Shown here one piece after another: positions 35,553-44,492 of a stretch of DNA of 64,000 nucleotides. The position numbers were made by a program, and so were the translations under genes. The stretch spans positions 56,048,001-56,112,000 of the forward strand of contig NC_088679.1 of assembly GCF_950023065.1 (NCBI RefSeq), given 5' to 3'. The notes under the pieces are model-generated. The model was not told the DNA's origin, searched no databases, and saw nothing but the letters and a program-made list of their open reading frames with translations. Numbering within the stretch: the first letter of the stretch is position 1; every line of letters starts with the position of its first letter. This DNA comes from Planococcus citri. Lineage: Eukaryota; Arthropoda; Insecta; Hemiptera; Pseudococcidae.

Positions 35553-37294
35553 AGTAGCCGGTAGATCATCAAACGTAGTATATTTTTTCTCGTAATTACT
35601 AATTTTTTCAATTGTTTTTTCAATAGTTTGTTTATGTCATGACGAAATGTCTCAATGATTTCCGGCTTTGGCGCATCTTGGGGAATGCCCCATATCTCAA
35701 ATGGACTAAGACCGTAATCCGAGGGAGCCATATTGAGGTTTTTTTCTACAGCTGAAACGTAATAATGCCAGTTCTCGTGAGTATAGTCTTCACTGTTACT
35801 ATTTTCGTTGAGGTATATTCTTAACTGAGTGCCAATTTCACGCATGCTTCTTTCCACGGTAGATGATTGGGGATTATATGGCGATACATAGGTACACTCC
35901 ACTTTCAGCCGCTTACACTCATCTTTCCATTGATTCGATATAAACTGTGGTCCGTTATCAGTCGTGATTCGCTTCAATTTGTGACCGTGGGCTCGCATAT
36001 CATCGTTGATTCGTGTTAAAATAGGTAAGACCGATTCTGTTTTCGTATCTTTAAGTGCCATAAGATATACTTTCTTGCTAAATACATCTTTAGCAACGAC
36101 GATAGCACGAGGAAGACCCAGTGGATTCGGCAATTGACCATAGAGATCAACACTAACATTTTCTCCGATATCATTTGCTGTAACTTTAGCAAACTCTGGA
36201 TACTTTTTTAATCCGTAAACTTTGTTTTGTTTGCAGACAATACAGACACTCACGATAAAAGCGATATGTTTTTCAGCCGACGGATGGTAGTAAGTTCTAT
36301 TAAAGATGTCAATCAATTTATTTTTTCCGAGATGACCGTACCATTCGTGTAAATACTCAACAGTTTCTCTCAGCAGCGCACTTGGAAGATAAGGTAATGG
36401 ATATTCTCCAGTTGTTCGATATAGTATACTGTAATCAGTTGTATATTTTTCTCTGATGCCTTCTAGATATTTCGCTACTGCTTTTTTTCCTCGAAATTTA
36501 ATTTTATCCGCAACTTGACCGTTTAGTGCGTTGATAATGGCTTTTAATTTTGGATCGTCATTCTGCCAGGTTGATAAATGAAATAGCGCATCTTCGAGAT
36601 CTCGTTTTATTTGTACTCTAATTTCTAAAATATCAACGATCTCTTCGGTTCTTATCAATTCTAACGGGGGTGAATTGAATAATTTGTGGTCTGGTTTTGA
36701 GATAGTATATTGAACGTTGAGATGTTTTGTCCAGAGATACCATCCGGCTGCTTTAACATGGAATTCGGATGCGTCTTTTATCTTTGATACTGCTGTTTTT
36801 AGACTAATTGGAACATGAATTTCTCTACGGATGAGCCACATCCTATTCTTTTTTAATGCATTAACTAGAGCGAACACTCGTTTTTCAATAATTGAGTAAT
36901 TTTTTTCGTGTGATTTCAGCGCTGATGACACGAACATGACAATGTGTTTTTCACCTTCTAGGACTTGGTATAAGACTGCATTCACAGTAGCTGGTTCGAC
37001 GCTAATTTCTATGTAGAATGGTTCTTCGTTATCGGGCATTTTTAACTCGAACTTTTGTTGATACGCTTCGTAAAGTTGATCGAAAGCATCAGACTGTTCT
37101 TTTCCCCATACAAATGGAACATCTTTCTTGGTAAGTTTGGTGATTGGCTCTAATATTGTCTGATAATTTTCGATAAATTTTCTATATAAGTTTGTCAGAC
37201 CGGTGAATTGTTTGATATTTGTGACGGTTGGTAAAATAACTCTGTTTTGGCGTTTATTGAAAAATTTATTTCTAAAACGTAGTAATTTTTCCAT
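35402..37294 (-). CDS. Retrotransposon ORF with degenerate RNase H and integrase
   Basis: 630 codons from the first ATG. Residues about 20-60 are the RT connection (FTGLTNLYRKFIENY). Residues 70-190 have the layout of the Gypsy RNase H (HEKNYSIIEKRVFALV), but the usual TDAS and TDH aspartates are replaced (EISVEPA and ISLKTA), so it is probably inactive. The integrase zinc-binding H-H-C-C follows (HEWYGHLG ... CIVCKQNK). The integrase core is intact: VSVDLYG, ITTDNGPQF and STVERSMRE with 35 residues between the second D and the E. The end of the frame overlaps the next ORF. It is one base out of register with the RT ORF upstream, at an A7 run. Confidence 0.88.
   Translation of the reverse strand: MEKLLRFRNKFFNKRQNRVILPTVTNIKQFTGLTNLYRKFIENYQTILEPITKLTKKDVPFVWGKEQSDAFDQLYEAYQQKFELKMPDNEEPFYIEISVEPATVNAVLYQVLEGEKHIVMFVSSALKSHEKNYSIIEKRVFALVNALKKNRMWLIRREIHVPISLKTAVSKIKDASEFHVKAAGWYLWTKHLNVQYTISKPDHKLFNSPPLELIRTEEIVDILEIRVQIKRDLEDALFHLSTWQNDDPKLKAIINALNGQVADKIKFRGKKAVAKYLEGIREKYTTDYSILYRTTGEYPLPYLPSALLRETVEYLHEWYGHLGKNKLIDIFNRTYYHPSAEKHIAFIVSVCIVCKQNKVYGLKKYPEFAKVTANDIGENVSVDLYGQLPNPLGLPRAIVVAKDVFSKKVYLMALKDTKTESVLPILTRINDDMRAHGHKLKRITTDNGPQFISNQWKDECKRLKVECTYVSPYNPQSSTVERSMREIGTQLRIYLNENSNSEDYTHENWHYYVSAVEKNLNMAPSDYGLSPFEIWGIPQDAPKPEIIETFRHDINKLLKKQLKKLVITRKNILRLMIYRLLCSMANCILIKVDSYGQLQTGHVRRTVATMLSPELVFVLNQPVGTTSRND
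35582..35588 (-). promoter_or_regulatory. Candidate -1 ribosomal frameshift heptamer A AAA AAT
   Basis: Read on the minus strand in the frame of the integrase ORF the codons are AGA AAA AAT, giving the X XXY YYZ pattern. A -1 slip here enters exactly the frame of the second RNase H ORF, which is open from this point. Confidence 0.6.
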
Positions 37295-39806
37295 TTTTTG
37301 GTCTTGTTTTTTTCACAGAGTCTTCTCCGATGACATGGCCAAGGAAATCAACGTTTTTCTGAAATAGTTTAGTTTTGCTCGGGTTTAGCGTCATGTTCGC
37401 TTCGTTGATTCGCCGAAATACTTCTTCGAGCAGTTGAACATGCTCTTCGAATGTTTCAGTCTCAATTAGAAATTCGTCTAAGAACATTTTCACTGGAAGG
37501 CCATAAAACATCCTTCTTCGGCGATCGATAAATTCGCCCATAGCGACGACAGTACCAAATGGATCTACATTCCATTCCCAGATTTCACCGTCCATCTTAA
37601 ATCCGGTGTACTTTTTCGAGTTTTCGTCAAGTGGATCTTGCCAGAATCCAGAGCTAAAATCGCCCGTTGATCGGTAGATTTTCTTTTTACCATCGTGAAC
37701 CAAACGCTCGGAATTCGGTGGTTCGTTGTAATTTGGAATCAAATATTTATTCAGTTCTTCCGGGTCCAAGCAGATACGAAGCGAGCCGTTGGACTTGGTA
37801 CGTATTATAGTATTATTGACGTGAGTTGTATTCGATGGTCTGATAATATCGTTAATAATTAACCGATGCATTTCAGCTTTCACTTTTTCGCGCATATGAA
37901 CGCTTGGGATATAATTTCTACCATTAAAATTGGGCACTTTATCAACGTTGAACTTGAATACTACCGGATCGCCATTGTAACGACCAATTTCGTCACGAAA
38001 TATACGAGAGTGCGGATTTAACCATTGGAATGCGATTTGCTGTTGTTCATTTGATAGCTGGATGTTTCTATCATTTCTCAGGAGTTTTTTACGAAGAATT
38101 TCGCCGGTGTCTTTCGCAGGTTTGATTGGTTTTATTATTTTATCGATTAATCTTATATGAATTTCACGGATGTTGATGTATTTATCCAGAATTATGAAAT
38201 CAATGTATTCGATTACGCCGCCACGTTCACATTTTGCTCTCATTGGACCAAACTCAGTATCGATATTGTTGTCTTTCATAGCATGGCGACCAATGAGAAT
38301 TTTTCCTGGTAAGTTTCTCATTACATGGAATTTTACATTGATTTTGTAGTCTTTGAATTTAAACTGTACAACTCCCATGAGGTCGAGGCATTCTTCTTCG
38401 TTACCGTTGGCTACTTTAACAATGGCAATTTGTTTCGCAGGTTCGAAGGCAACGTGGTTTGGATGATTTCTATGCAGCATAAAGAGTGTGCCCTGATCAA
38501 TAACATTTGCATCAGCACCGGAGTCGAGCAAAACAATGCAATCTTCAGTCTCAATTTTTAACGGAATAGCACTTGTATTTTGCGGATGTTTAGGTTGTTC
38601 ATTTGCTTTGATTGTTTTTATTTTATTAATTTCTATAAATTCATCCGTAATTTCTTCGATAGTTAATGCTTGTTTTTCTATAGGATGTTGATAGAGTACT
38701 AATTGTTGGTTAGAATGAACATTATACAAGTCGTACGCCAACTCAATTTCGTCTTCGATACTTAGATTAGCTGGTGAGTTGCAAGTTGCTACCGTATTCA
38801 TTGACACCGAAGAATTGAGCGATTCATCCGATGAGAGGCTTTCGTCAGCATTATTATGATTTATAATGCAGTTAACGTTAATGTGTTCATGTTTTTCCAT
38901 CTCAGGATCACCGTTCGGATGCTGCTCATTGATTGGTTCGCAGACTTCGATTTTTTCATCGTTGTTTTCGCATGTTTGGATAATTTTTGGTTTTCTTATT
39001 GGTGATAATTTTTTCTTCGATGGCGAGAATACTTTTCTACGTAACATTGGCGGTGATTTTACACGAATTGGCGATTTTTTGAGAGTAATTCGCGCTACAG
39101 ACTCAGGTACGATTTCTTCTTCTTCGGGTATTGACATAGTAGGTAGTTTATTAATTTCTATCGATGATTTTTCCTTTTCAGGTTCAGACTGGATCATATT
39201 GTATTTCCGCAATATTTCTTCGAATTGGCTTCGTAATGCTTTGGAATTATCATCTTTCGGTAAGAAATCATGTAATTTATTACTATAATAGAATTTTCCT
39301 TTAATAACATTGATCACTCCGGATCTGTTTGTTTTAAAGCGATAGCCATTTGTAACTAGAAACTGCCTCGATAGTTCTGTGATCAGTCTGGTGTTTTTCA
39401 TACGATAGATATTTTTCTTGTAAATAGATAGAATTCGCAGATATCTCCGAATATGACCGCGAGGTTTTTTACCGGTCATTGGATGCAGGATCGGGAATAG
39501 AATTAAAGTTGACGAAGGTTTTTGATATTTTATAAGACCGCAGATTTTCTGAACCCAGTATGCGATATAATTTAATGGAATCCGATCATCATTTAACTCT
39601 CCTTCCCCGAACGAAATTACTAGTTTTTGGTTAAATAGATTAAAATTCTTCAGCGTCATAAAGATATTTGCCAAGGTTGGCATTCGTATACTCCCGTTAC
39701 CAAGTAATAATTGAACGATGTTATCACCAAAATAGTTTATTTTACAATTTTTTATTTCTAGTTTACATAGGTTTATTCTTGGACGGGAATACGAGTCAGG
39801 AATTAG
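37272..39806 (-). CDS. Retrotransposon protease and reverse transcriptase ORF
   Basis: Open from the gag frameshift site at 39806; first ATG at 39683. The aspartic protease signature LLDSGADANVID lies near residue 385 from that ATG, with ILIGRHAM as the later flap-side motif. Reverse transcriptase follows: GSLRICLDPEELNKY, motif A TGDFSSGFWQ, motif B DPFGTVVAMGEF, motif C MFLDEFLIE and FLGHVIGED. Motif C has Glu in place of the second Asp of the usual YxDD. The first 300 residues are basic and Ser/Pro-rich without a recognised domain. The frame ends within the RT connection; the rest continues one base out of register in the next ORF. Confidence 0.9.
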   Translation of the reverse strand, partial: LIPDSYSRPRINLCKLEIKNCKINYFGDNIVQLLLGNGSIRMPTLANIFMTLKNFNLFNQKLVISFGEGELNDDRIPLNYIAYWVQKICGLIKYQKPSSTLILFPILHPMTGKKPRGHIRRYLRILSIYKKNIYRMKNTRLITELSRQFLVTNGYRFKTNRSGVINVIKGKFYYSNKLHDFLPKDDNSKALRSQFEEILRKYNMIQSEPEKEKSSIEINKLPTMSIPEEEEIVPESVARITLKKSPIRVKSPPMLRRKVFSPSKKKLSPIRKPKIIQTCENNDEKIEVCEPINEQHPNGDPEMEKHEHINVNCIINHNNADESLSSDESLNSSVSMNTVATCNSPANLSIEDEIELAYDLYNVHSNQQLVLYQHPIEKQALTIEEITDEFIEINKIKTIKANEQPKHPQNTSAIPLKIETEDCIVLLDSGADANVIDQGTLFMLHRNHPNHVAFEPAKQIAIVKVANGNEEECLDLMGVVQFKFKDYKINVKFHVMRNLPGKILIGRHAMKDNNIDTEFGPMRAKCERGGVIEYIDFIILDKYINIREIHIRLIDKIIKPIKPAKDTGEILRKKLLRNDRNIQLSNEQQQIAFQWLNPHSRIFRDEIGRYNGDPVVFKFNVDKVPNFNGRNYIPSVHMREKVKAEMHRLIINDIIRPSNTTHVNNTIIRTKSNGSLRICLDPEELNKYLIPNYNEPPNSERLVHDGKKKIYRSTGDFSSGFWQDPLDENSKKYTGFKMDGEIWEWNVDPFGTVVAMGEFIDRRRRMFYGLPVKMFLDEFLIETETFEEHVQLLEEVFRRINEANMTLNPSKTKLFQKNVDFLGHVIGEDSVKKTRPKNGKITTF
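37307..37313 (-). other. A7 run at the frame break between RT and RNase H/integrase
   Basis: On the minus strand GTG followed by seven A and CAAGACC. With six A the RT frame would run straight into the integrase frame. Could be a one-base insertion, an assembly error or a +1 shift site. Confidence 0.65.
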
Positions 39807-41317
39807 TTTAAAGAATTCTGTTGAGCAGCTCCAGTTTGGCTGCCGAATAGACCAGCGAATGATTGACCGGCCGTTGAGGCATTCGCTTGAGGCTGTCGTT
39901 GAGATTGAGGTTGACTTGGCGGAGGATTTGAATTTGTATTTTGTGGAGGAGGTTGTTGCTGATGCGTGGCATTTTGACCGCCGTTTTGACCGGAATGTTG
40001 TTCGGATAGAGGGCGAGAGTCATCGCCGTATTTATCACCGTAAGGTTTGTTATCATAGTTATCATAATTTCTATATCCACCACGATAACCGCCTTGATAT
40101 CCTCGACTTCTTCCTCTGTAACCACCGCGATATTCTCCATTATTCCATCGACCTCGATAGCCACCATGATCGTCGTTTGTTCTGCCTTGATCATCTTGCA
40201 TACCACCGCTGAAATCGCGAAATGTGCGATCATCTGTTCGTTGATGCGTTCGCTGGGGAGTTTCTAGCTGTTTGGCCCAGCTCGTTACACTGCAGATTCT
40301 CGAAGCTGCTAGTTGCTTCAACGAATTTAGTTTGACGATGAGGTGCTCGAATGAATTTAGGTCTTCACCAGAAATTCTATATTGGAACTCAGAGGGTATC
40401 TTGTCATATAAGCTGCTAATTGCTTCGTTAGGAGTAACACGTTTCATATTAATTAATGTTGGATACCACAATTCTATCCTTTCGATAACTTTTGTTATGC
40501 TATAGTCGCTTGGAGCTGTTTCCGAGCTAAATGCGTCGAGAGCTGCTCGTTGGCAAGATTCGTCCCAAAAGACTGATAGAAAGATTTTTCGAGACTCTTG
40601 GTAAACTTTTGCGTTCTTGCTACGACTATTCCACGAGTCATTATTTATCTTCACAGCTGTATTAAACATAATTATCTTAGTCATCTCATTAGTTAACTGC
40701 ACTTGTGACATATAATTTTCGAATTGGTTTAGGAATCGGTGTGGATGGTGTTTATTCTGCTCGTCGAACACAATGCCAGAATTCGGGAATAAATTAATGA
40801 AATTTTGTTCATTTGGAAGTGTGACCTGGATCTGTTGAGGGGGAACTTCGAACTGCTCCATTTCAGCATCCAACCTGTTATTTATCGCCGTCGTCATAGC
40901 TGTAGAAATCTGTTGAAATAAATCTTTCGTCGCATCGGTAATCGTTTTCATAACATGATTGTTGATTCGAGTTTCGGCTGCTGTGATTTTTTCGTCGATT
41001 TTAGCGTTGATTTGTTCTTCGGTAAGAGCCATCTCTGACAAACTTTCACGTACGGACTCGGATAGGTTTGAAAACGGAAGGTTTTCAAACAATGCTCGAA
41101 TCTGATTCGTATAAAAATCTTCAAAAACTTGAACACTAGGATTGATTATTTCTAGTGATACATTCTTTCTTTTACGAGTACTTTTCTTAATTATTTCTAT
41201 ACGTTGAACTTCGCGTTTCCTTAGCTTGAGGATTGGAGATTGATTCGGCGTGATTGGTCTTGAAAGCGACTTATCTGATACAATATTGCGCGGAATTTTG
41301 ACGTTTTTCCGGTGCAA
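39803..41317 (-). CDS. gag: Retrotransposon Gag with RGG/RGY-rich C terminus
   Basis: 504 codons. The middle (about residues 160-350) is a helical capsid-like region with conserved Trp/Phe positions (HRFLNQFENYM, ELWYPTLINMK). No CCHC zinc knuckle is present. Instead residues about 385-430 are repeats of GGYRG, RGRSRGYQGG and RNYDNYDN, an RGG-type RNA-binding tail, then a Gln/Pro-rich end. The stop codon TAA at 39803-39805 directly follows a -1 slippery heptamer, so a fraction of ribosomes should continue into protease-RT. The leader between the 5' LTR and the ATG is about 237 bp. Confidence 0.88.
   Translation of the reverse strand: MHRKNVKIPRNIVSDKSLSRPITPNQSPILKLRKREVQRIEIIKKSTRKRKNVSLEIINPSVQVFEDFYTNQIRALFENLPFSNLSESVRESLSEMALTEEQINAKIDEKITAAETRINNHVMKTITDATKDLFQQISTAMTTAINNRLDAEMEQFEVPPQQIQVTLPNEQNFINLFPNSGIVFDEQNKHHPHRFLNQFENYMSQVQLTNEMTKIIMFNTAVKINNDSWNSRSKNAKVYQESRKIFLSVFWDESCQRAALDAFSSETAPSDYSITKVIERIELWYPTLINMKRVTPNEAISSLYDKIPSEFQYRISGEDLNSFEHLIVKLNSLKQLAASRICSVTSWAKQLETPQRTHQRTDDRTFRDFSGGMQDDQGRTNDDHGGYRGRWNNGEYRGGYRGRSRGYQGGYRGGYRNYDNYDNKPYGDKYGDDSRPLSEQHSGQNGGQNATHQQQPPPQNTNSNPPPSQPQSQRQPQANASTAGQSFAGLFGSQTGAAQQNSLN
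39806..39812 (-). promoter_or_regulatory. Gag-Pol -1 frameshift heptamer T TTA AAC
   Basis: In the gag frame the codons are TCT TTA AAC TAA, so the heptamer TTTAAAC abuts the stop codon. A -1 slip reads CTA ATT CCT and stays open without a stop through the protease-RT ORF. Both the heptamer phase and the open -1 frame were checked by hand. Confidence 0.9.
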
Positions 41318-41530
41318 TATTTCTCGAAGAACAGGTTACACTTACCGGAATGAGTAATAACATTTATTTCTAATTGATCAGGAGCTACGTACTCATTTCT
41401 ATAAATTGTCGCGAGTTTTATAAGAAAATAAAATTGCACACGCGGTTACGAACAATAGAAACTTACGATGATACAATCGTGTAGAATAGTTTTTATAATT
41501 AGAAATAAATCGCACTTTTTAATAAAATCG

Positions 41531-41550
41531 TGCCCACCGGATGGGTGCCA
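41531..41550 (-). other. Primer-binding site
   Basis: On the minus strand TGGCACCCATCCGGTGGGCA starts 4 bases after the 5' LTR, as expected for pairing with the CCA end of a tRNA. The donor tRNA was not identified. Confidence 0.75.
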
Positions 41551-41554
41551 CTAG

Positions 41555-41824
41555 TGAACCGGGTACTTAATGAGCTTTTTACTTCCATAAATTAGAAATA
41601 AATAAATGTAAGACTTCTTTATCTCAGGGCGTTTAATAATACTTTCATATAACATGACATCTTTACATAACGAATAAAAAGGTAATAATAAGAAAAAATA
41701 CGTTAACTTCAAAATACAATAGTTTTACTAGCGACGTTGCCAATAATCTAAACATTCTGTAATCTAACTTTGAACTTTACTCGAGCTATATTGACATATT
41801 TTTGGCGGAGGAGGTGCCGTTTCA
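41555..41824 (-). repeat. 5' LTR (270 bp)
   Basis: Identical to 31169-31438; promoter-side LTR for minus-strand transcription. Confidence 0.95.
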
Positions 41825-41828
41825 TGTC
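41825..41828. repeat. Target site duplication TGTC (right)
   Basis: Pairs with 31165-31168. Confidence 0.85.
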
Positions 41829-41998
41829 TCTCTATACCAGCAACAGACACATATTGGAGCAAAGATGTAGGTTTTCAGTAAGTTTTCATCAATGTAAATT
41901 GTAAGTATTATATTAATAGCTATAATAATTATTAATTCATGTATCACCCAATATATGTAGTAGGTAAATCATTAAAAACGTCAGTTTCTATTTATTAA

Positions 41999-43361
41999 CC
42001 CTTTCGGCTACGAGACAAACTGACGGATAAAATTCGAAGTGCTTTAAACTGAGTTAGGCCGGTTGCTGCCTAGAACTCAAAATTTGCTGGACATCGCACA
42101 TTCAGAAAGTATTCATGTCACAAATGGCAATAAACCTTAAATTGACTATTTTTCGATTTATGACACCGAATAGCATTAGGCTATAAATCAAAATCAAGCC
42201 TTCTGAGGCATCTGATATTTCAAGATGAAAGTATTGGTAACAAGCATTTTTGAAATCAGAAAAAAAGATGGACTGAAATAAAATTAGTTTGAGTAATAAA
42301 AAAAGAAATTATTGAAGAAAAAAAAGGCATGCGACTTCAGATAGTTATTCAAACTGCAAATGTTTGAAGGTGTTTGCTTGTGGGAGGATTAAAATTGATG
42401 GAAAAATCTTTGTGTTATAGAGAGAATTTTTCTAAATTTTGAAAACCCATGTCACAATTCAACGCTAATTTTCAATGAAATTCTGAAAAATAATATGTAT
42501 CATTTTCATCTTCTGACACATACATCTCTCTTGAGATAATTTGCTTGGGCGAGTAAGTTGACTCGGAAGATGACCGGGTAAACTTTTGCAAGCATTTGAA
42601 TTTTATGATGGATACTGTGTCATAAAGACTGCGCTCAATCAATTCATTATCTGTAAGATGACTTCTAAAAAGTAGGTAATTCCAGTAATTCCACAACATG
42701 ACGTACGTATTTTATTTTTATTATCTCCTTATGACAAACAGATTGAGGGCTGTATTATGACACAGTATCTATCATAAAATTCATATGCTCGCAACAGTTC
42801 ACCTAGTCATCTTCTGAAGTAACTTACTCAACCAAGCAAATCACCTCAAGAGAGATGTATATGTCAGAAAATCAAAATGATGTCATACTTTTTTCAGGTT
42901 GAATTGTGACACGAGTTTTCAAAATTTCAAAAAATGCTCTCTATAACACAACGATTTTTCCATCAATTTTAATCCTCCCACAAGCAATCGCCTTCAAACG
43001 TTTGCAGTTTGAATAACTATCTGAAGTCGCATGCCTTTTTTTTCTTCAATAATTTCTTTTTTTACACAAACTTAAGTATTTTATTTTAGCTCATTTTTTT
43101 TCTATTTTCAAAAATGCTTGTTATCAATATTTTCATCTTGAAATATCAGATGCCTCAGAAGGTTTGATTTTGATTTATAATGCTATTCGGTGTCATAAAT
43201 GGAATAATAGACAATTTAAGGTTTATTGCCATTTGTGACATGAATACTTTCTGAATGTGCGATTTTCAGCAAATTTTGAGTTGTAGGTACGCAGCAACCG
43301 ACCTCACTCAGTTAAAAGCACTTCAAATTTTATCCGTCAGTTTGTCTCATAGCCGAAAGGG
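41999..43361. mobile_element. piggyBac-type long foldback element (1.36 kb)
   Basis: Ends CCCTTTCGGCTACGAGACAA and TTGTCTCATAGCCGAAAGGG are flanked by TTAA at 41995-41998 and 43362-43365. The two ~680-bp arms are inverse copies of each other along their length, with only a short centre near 42680-42720. It encodes no transposase; the 42472-42699 frame is a shadow of the arms. Confidence 0.9.
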
Positions 43362-43610
43362 TTAATAATGTAGGTAGGTACTCACTCTGACGTTTTTGTG
43401 ATGAACACTTCAGAAAGTTCGTCAATATGAAATTGTGGTTGTTGTTTATAAACCGACCCTTTTGCATTTCTAATATAAACCTCATATCCCATGTTCATTG
43501 GGTATTGTTCCGTGTTTCACTGTATTACCTTAATATCTCCTAATATTGAGATGATATTATTATAAAAAGAACATGGTTCATTTTTTGACGTAAACGTACA
43601 TCCAACTTAC

Positions 43611-44492
43611 CACTTCCATCCGTTATGGTATACAAGTATCGGATCGTACCAGAGGTATTTGTACTCTGCACATCTTTGAATTTTATAACACCAGAGAATG
43701 CAACTCGTTGTCCAATTCGACCATCATTTAGCAGATGTATAATTTTTTCCGATTCAAAACTGGCATCAAACGTTTTATAATTTTCGTCGTACCTTTTTAA
43801 AATTAAACCATATATTATTTATTTACAATTGCATTTAGTATCATGGGTCGTAATATATGTAGAGGTACCTATTATTATCTACTACTTCTGTACGTGTGCG
43901 TATCTCTCTCAATAGTACGTGGAACAGCAAATGCTGAATTTCGAACAGTCGTCCATACTCATAATTCTTTTATAATAATGTTTTCAAAATATTCTATGAA
44001 ATGTGTAAGTGATCGCAATTCATCGAGTGTGAGGCGGGGAAAATCATTCAACTCGGAGGCTGCGGTATCAATTTCTCTCAACTGCGCTCGTTTATGGCTC
44101 CAGTTCTCTTCTATCGCTATAGTTTGCAACTCGTTTGGTTTCTTGGCCAGTTGGAGCATTCTCAAACATTTTAGAAAAAGAAATAGATTGCAACTAAATG
44201 AAATTCAGTTTTTCCTTTTTAACATACTGTTGTAAAGAGATACATACTTATATATTGTATCGTAACCTTTTATGCAGAAAAATAGATTATATAGGTACCA
44301 TGATTGTAAATTCGCTGCATTTTCCAAATCATCTGGTTCTTGAAATTGTAATATTTTTCCGGAAATTTCTTGCGTTGAATCAGACTGGCTTGACAGAATT
44401 TTGAAAATTATTGGGGCGAATGTTTGCTGATTTGGTGATTTGAACGGTTCGAATTCCCTTACATTAAAGCTTCCTGGAAATGACAATTTCAT
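43611..44492 (-). CDS. Two 5' exons of an unrecognised gene, possibly an OB-fold protein
   Basis: Exon 44492-44299 starts with an ATG (MKLSFPGSFNVREFEPF) and ends at a GTACCT donor in phase 2. Exon 43792-43611 starts after an AAAAAG acceptor, completes that codon and ends at GTAAGT. Joined, the frame is open across both. The second exon contains IGQRVAFSGVIKF and IRYLYTITDGSG, which has the strand pattern of an OB-fold single-strand-DNA-binding domain, but this is weak. More coding-like sequence lies at about 43385-43470, but I could not fit its phase. Downstream are the piggyBac foldback and the LTR element, so the gene may be truncated. Confidence 0.45.
43959..44165 (-). pseudogene. Coding-like fragment within the intron of the preceding gene
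   Basis: Minus frame with KKPNELQTIAIEENW and LNDFPRLTLDELRSLT, protein-like but without a splice phase that fits the flanking exons. It may be a transposon-derived fragment or an alternative terminal exon. No function assigned. Confidence 0.3.

Larger units (their letters stand above)
31169..41824 (-). mobile_element. Ty3/Gypsy-type LTR retrotransposon, full length
   Basis: 10,656 bp bounded by two 270-bp LTRs that I find identical base for base, each beginning TG and ending CA, and flanked by a 4-bp direct repeat TGTC (31165-31168 and 41825-41828). Read on the minus strand the order is 5' LTR, primer-binding site, gag, protease, reverse transcriptase, degenerate RNase H, integrase zinc finger and core, second RNase H, GPF/Y module, an extra coiled-coil ORF, 3' LTR. 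A 674-bp hAT MITE is nested in the last ORF. Domain order and the GPF/Y module place it in Ty3/Gypsy. Identical LTRs mean a recent insertion. Confidence 0.93.

Noticed and set aside
39808..40233. 141-aa and 117-aa frames overlapping gag
   Set aside because: Shadows of the RGG-rich part of gag in other frames.
43843..44235. 130-aa plus-strand frame
   Set aside because: Antisense to the better supported minus-strand exons; N-terminal part is low-complexity.
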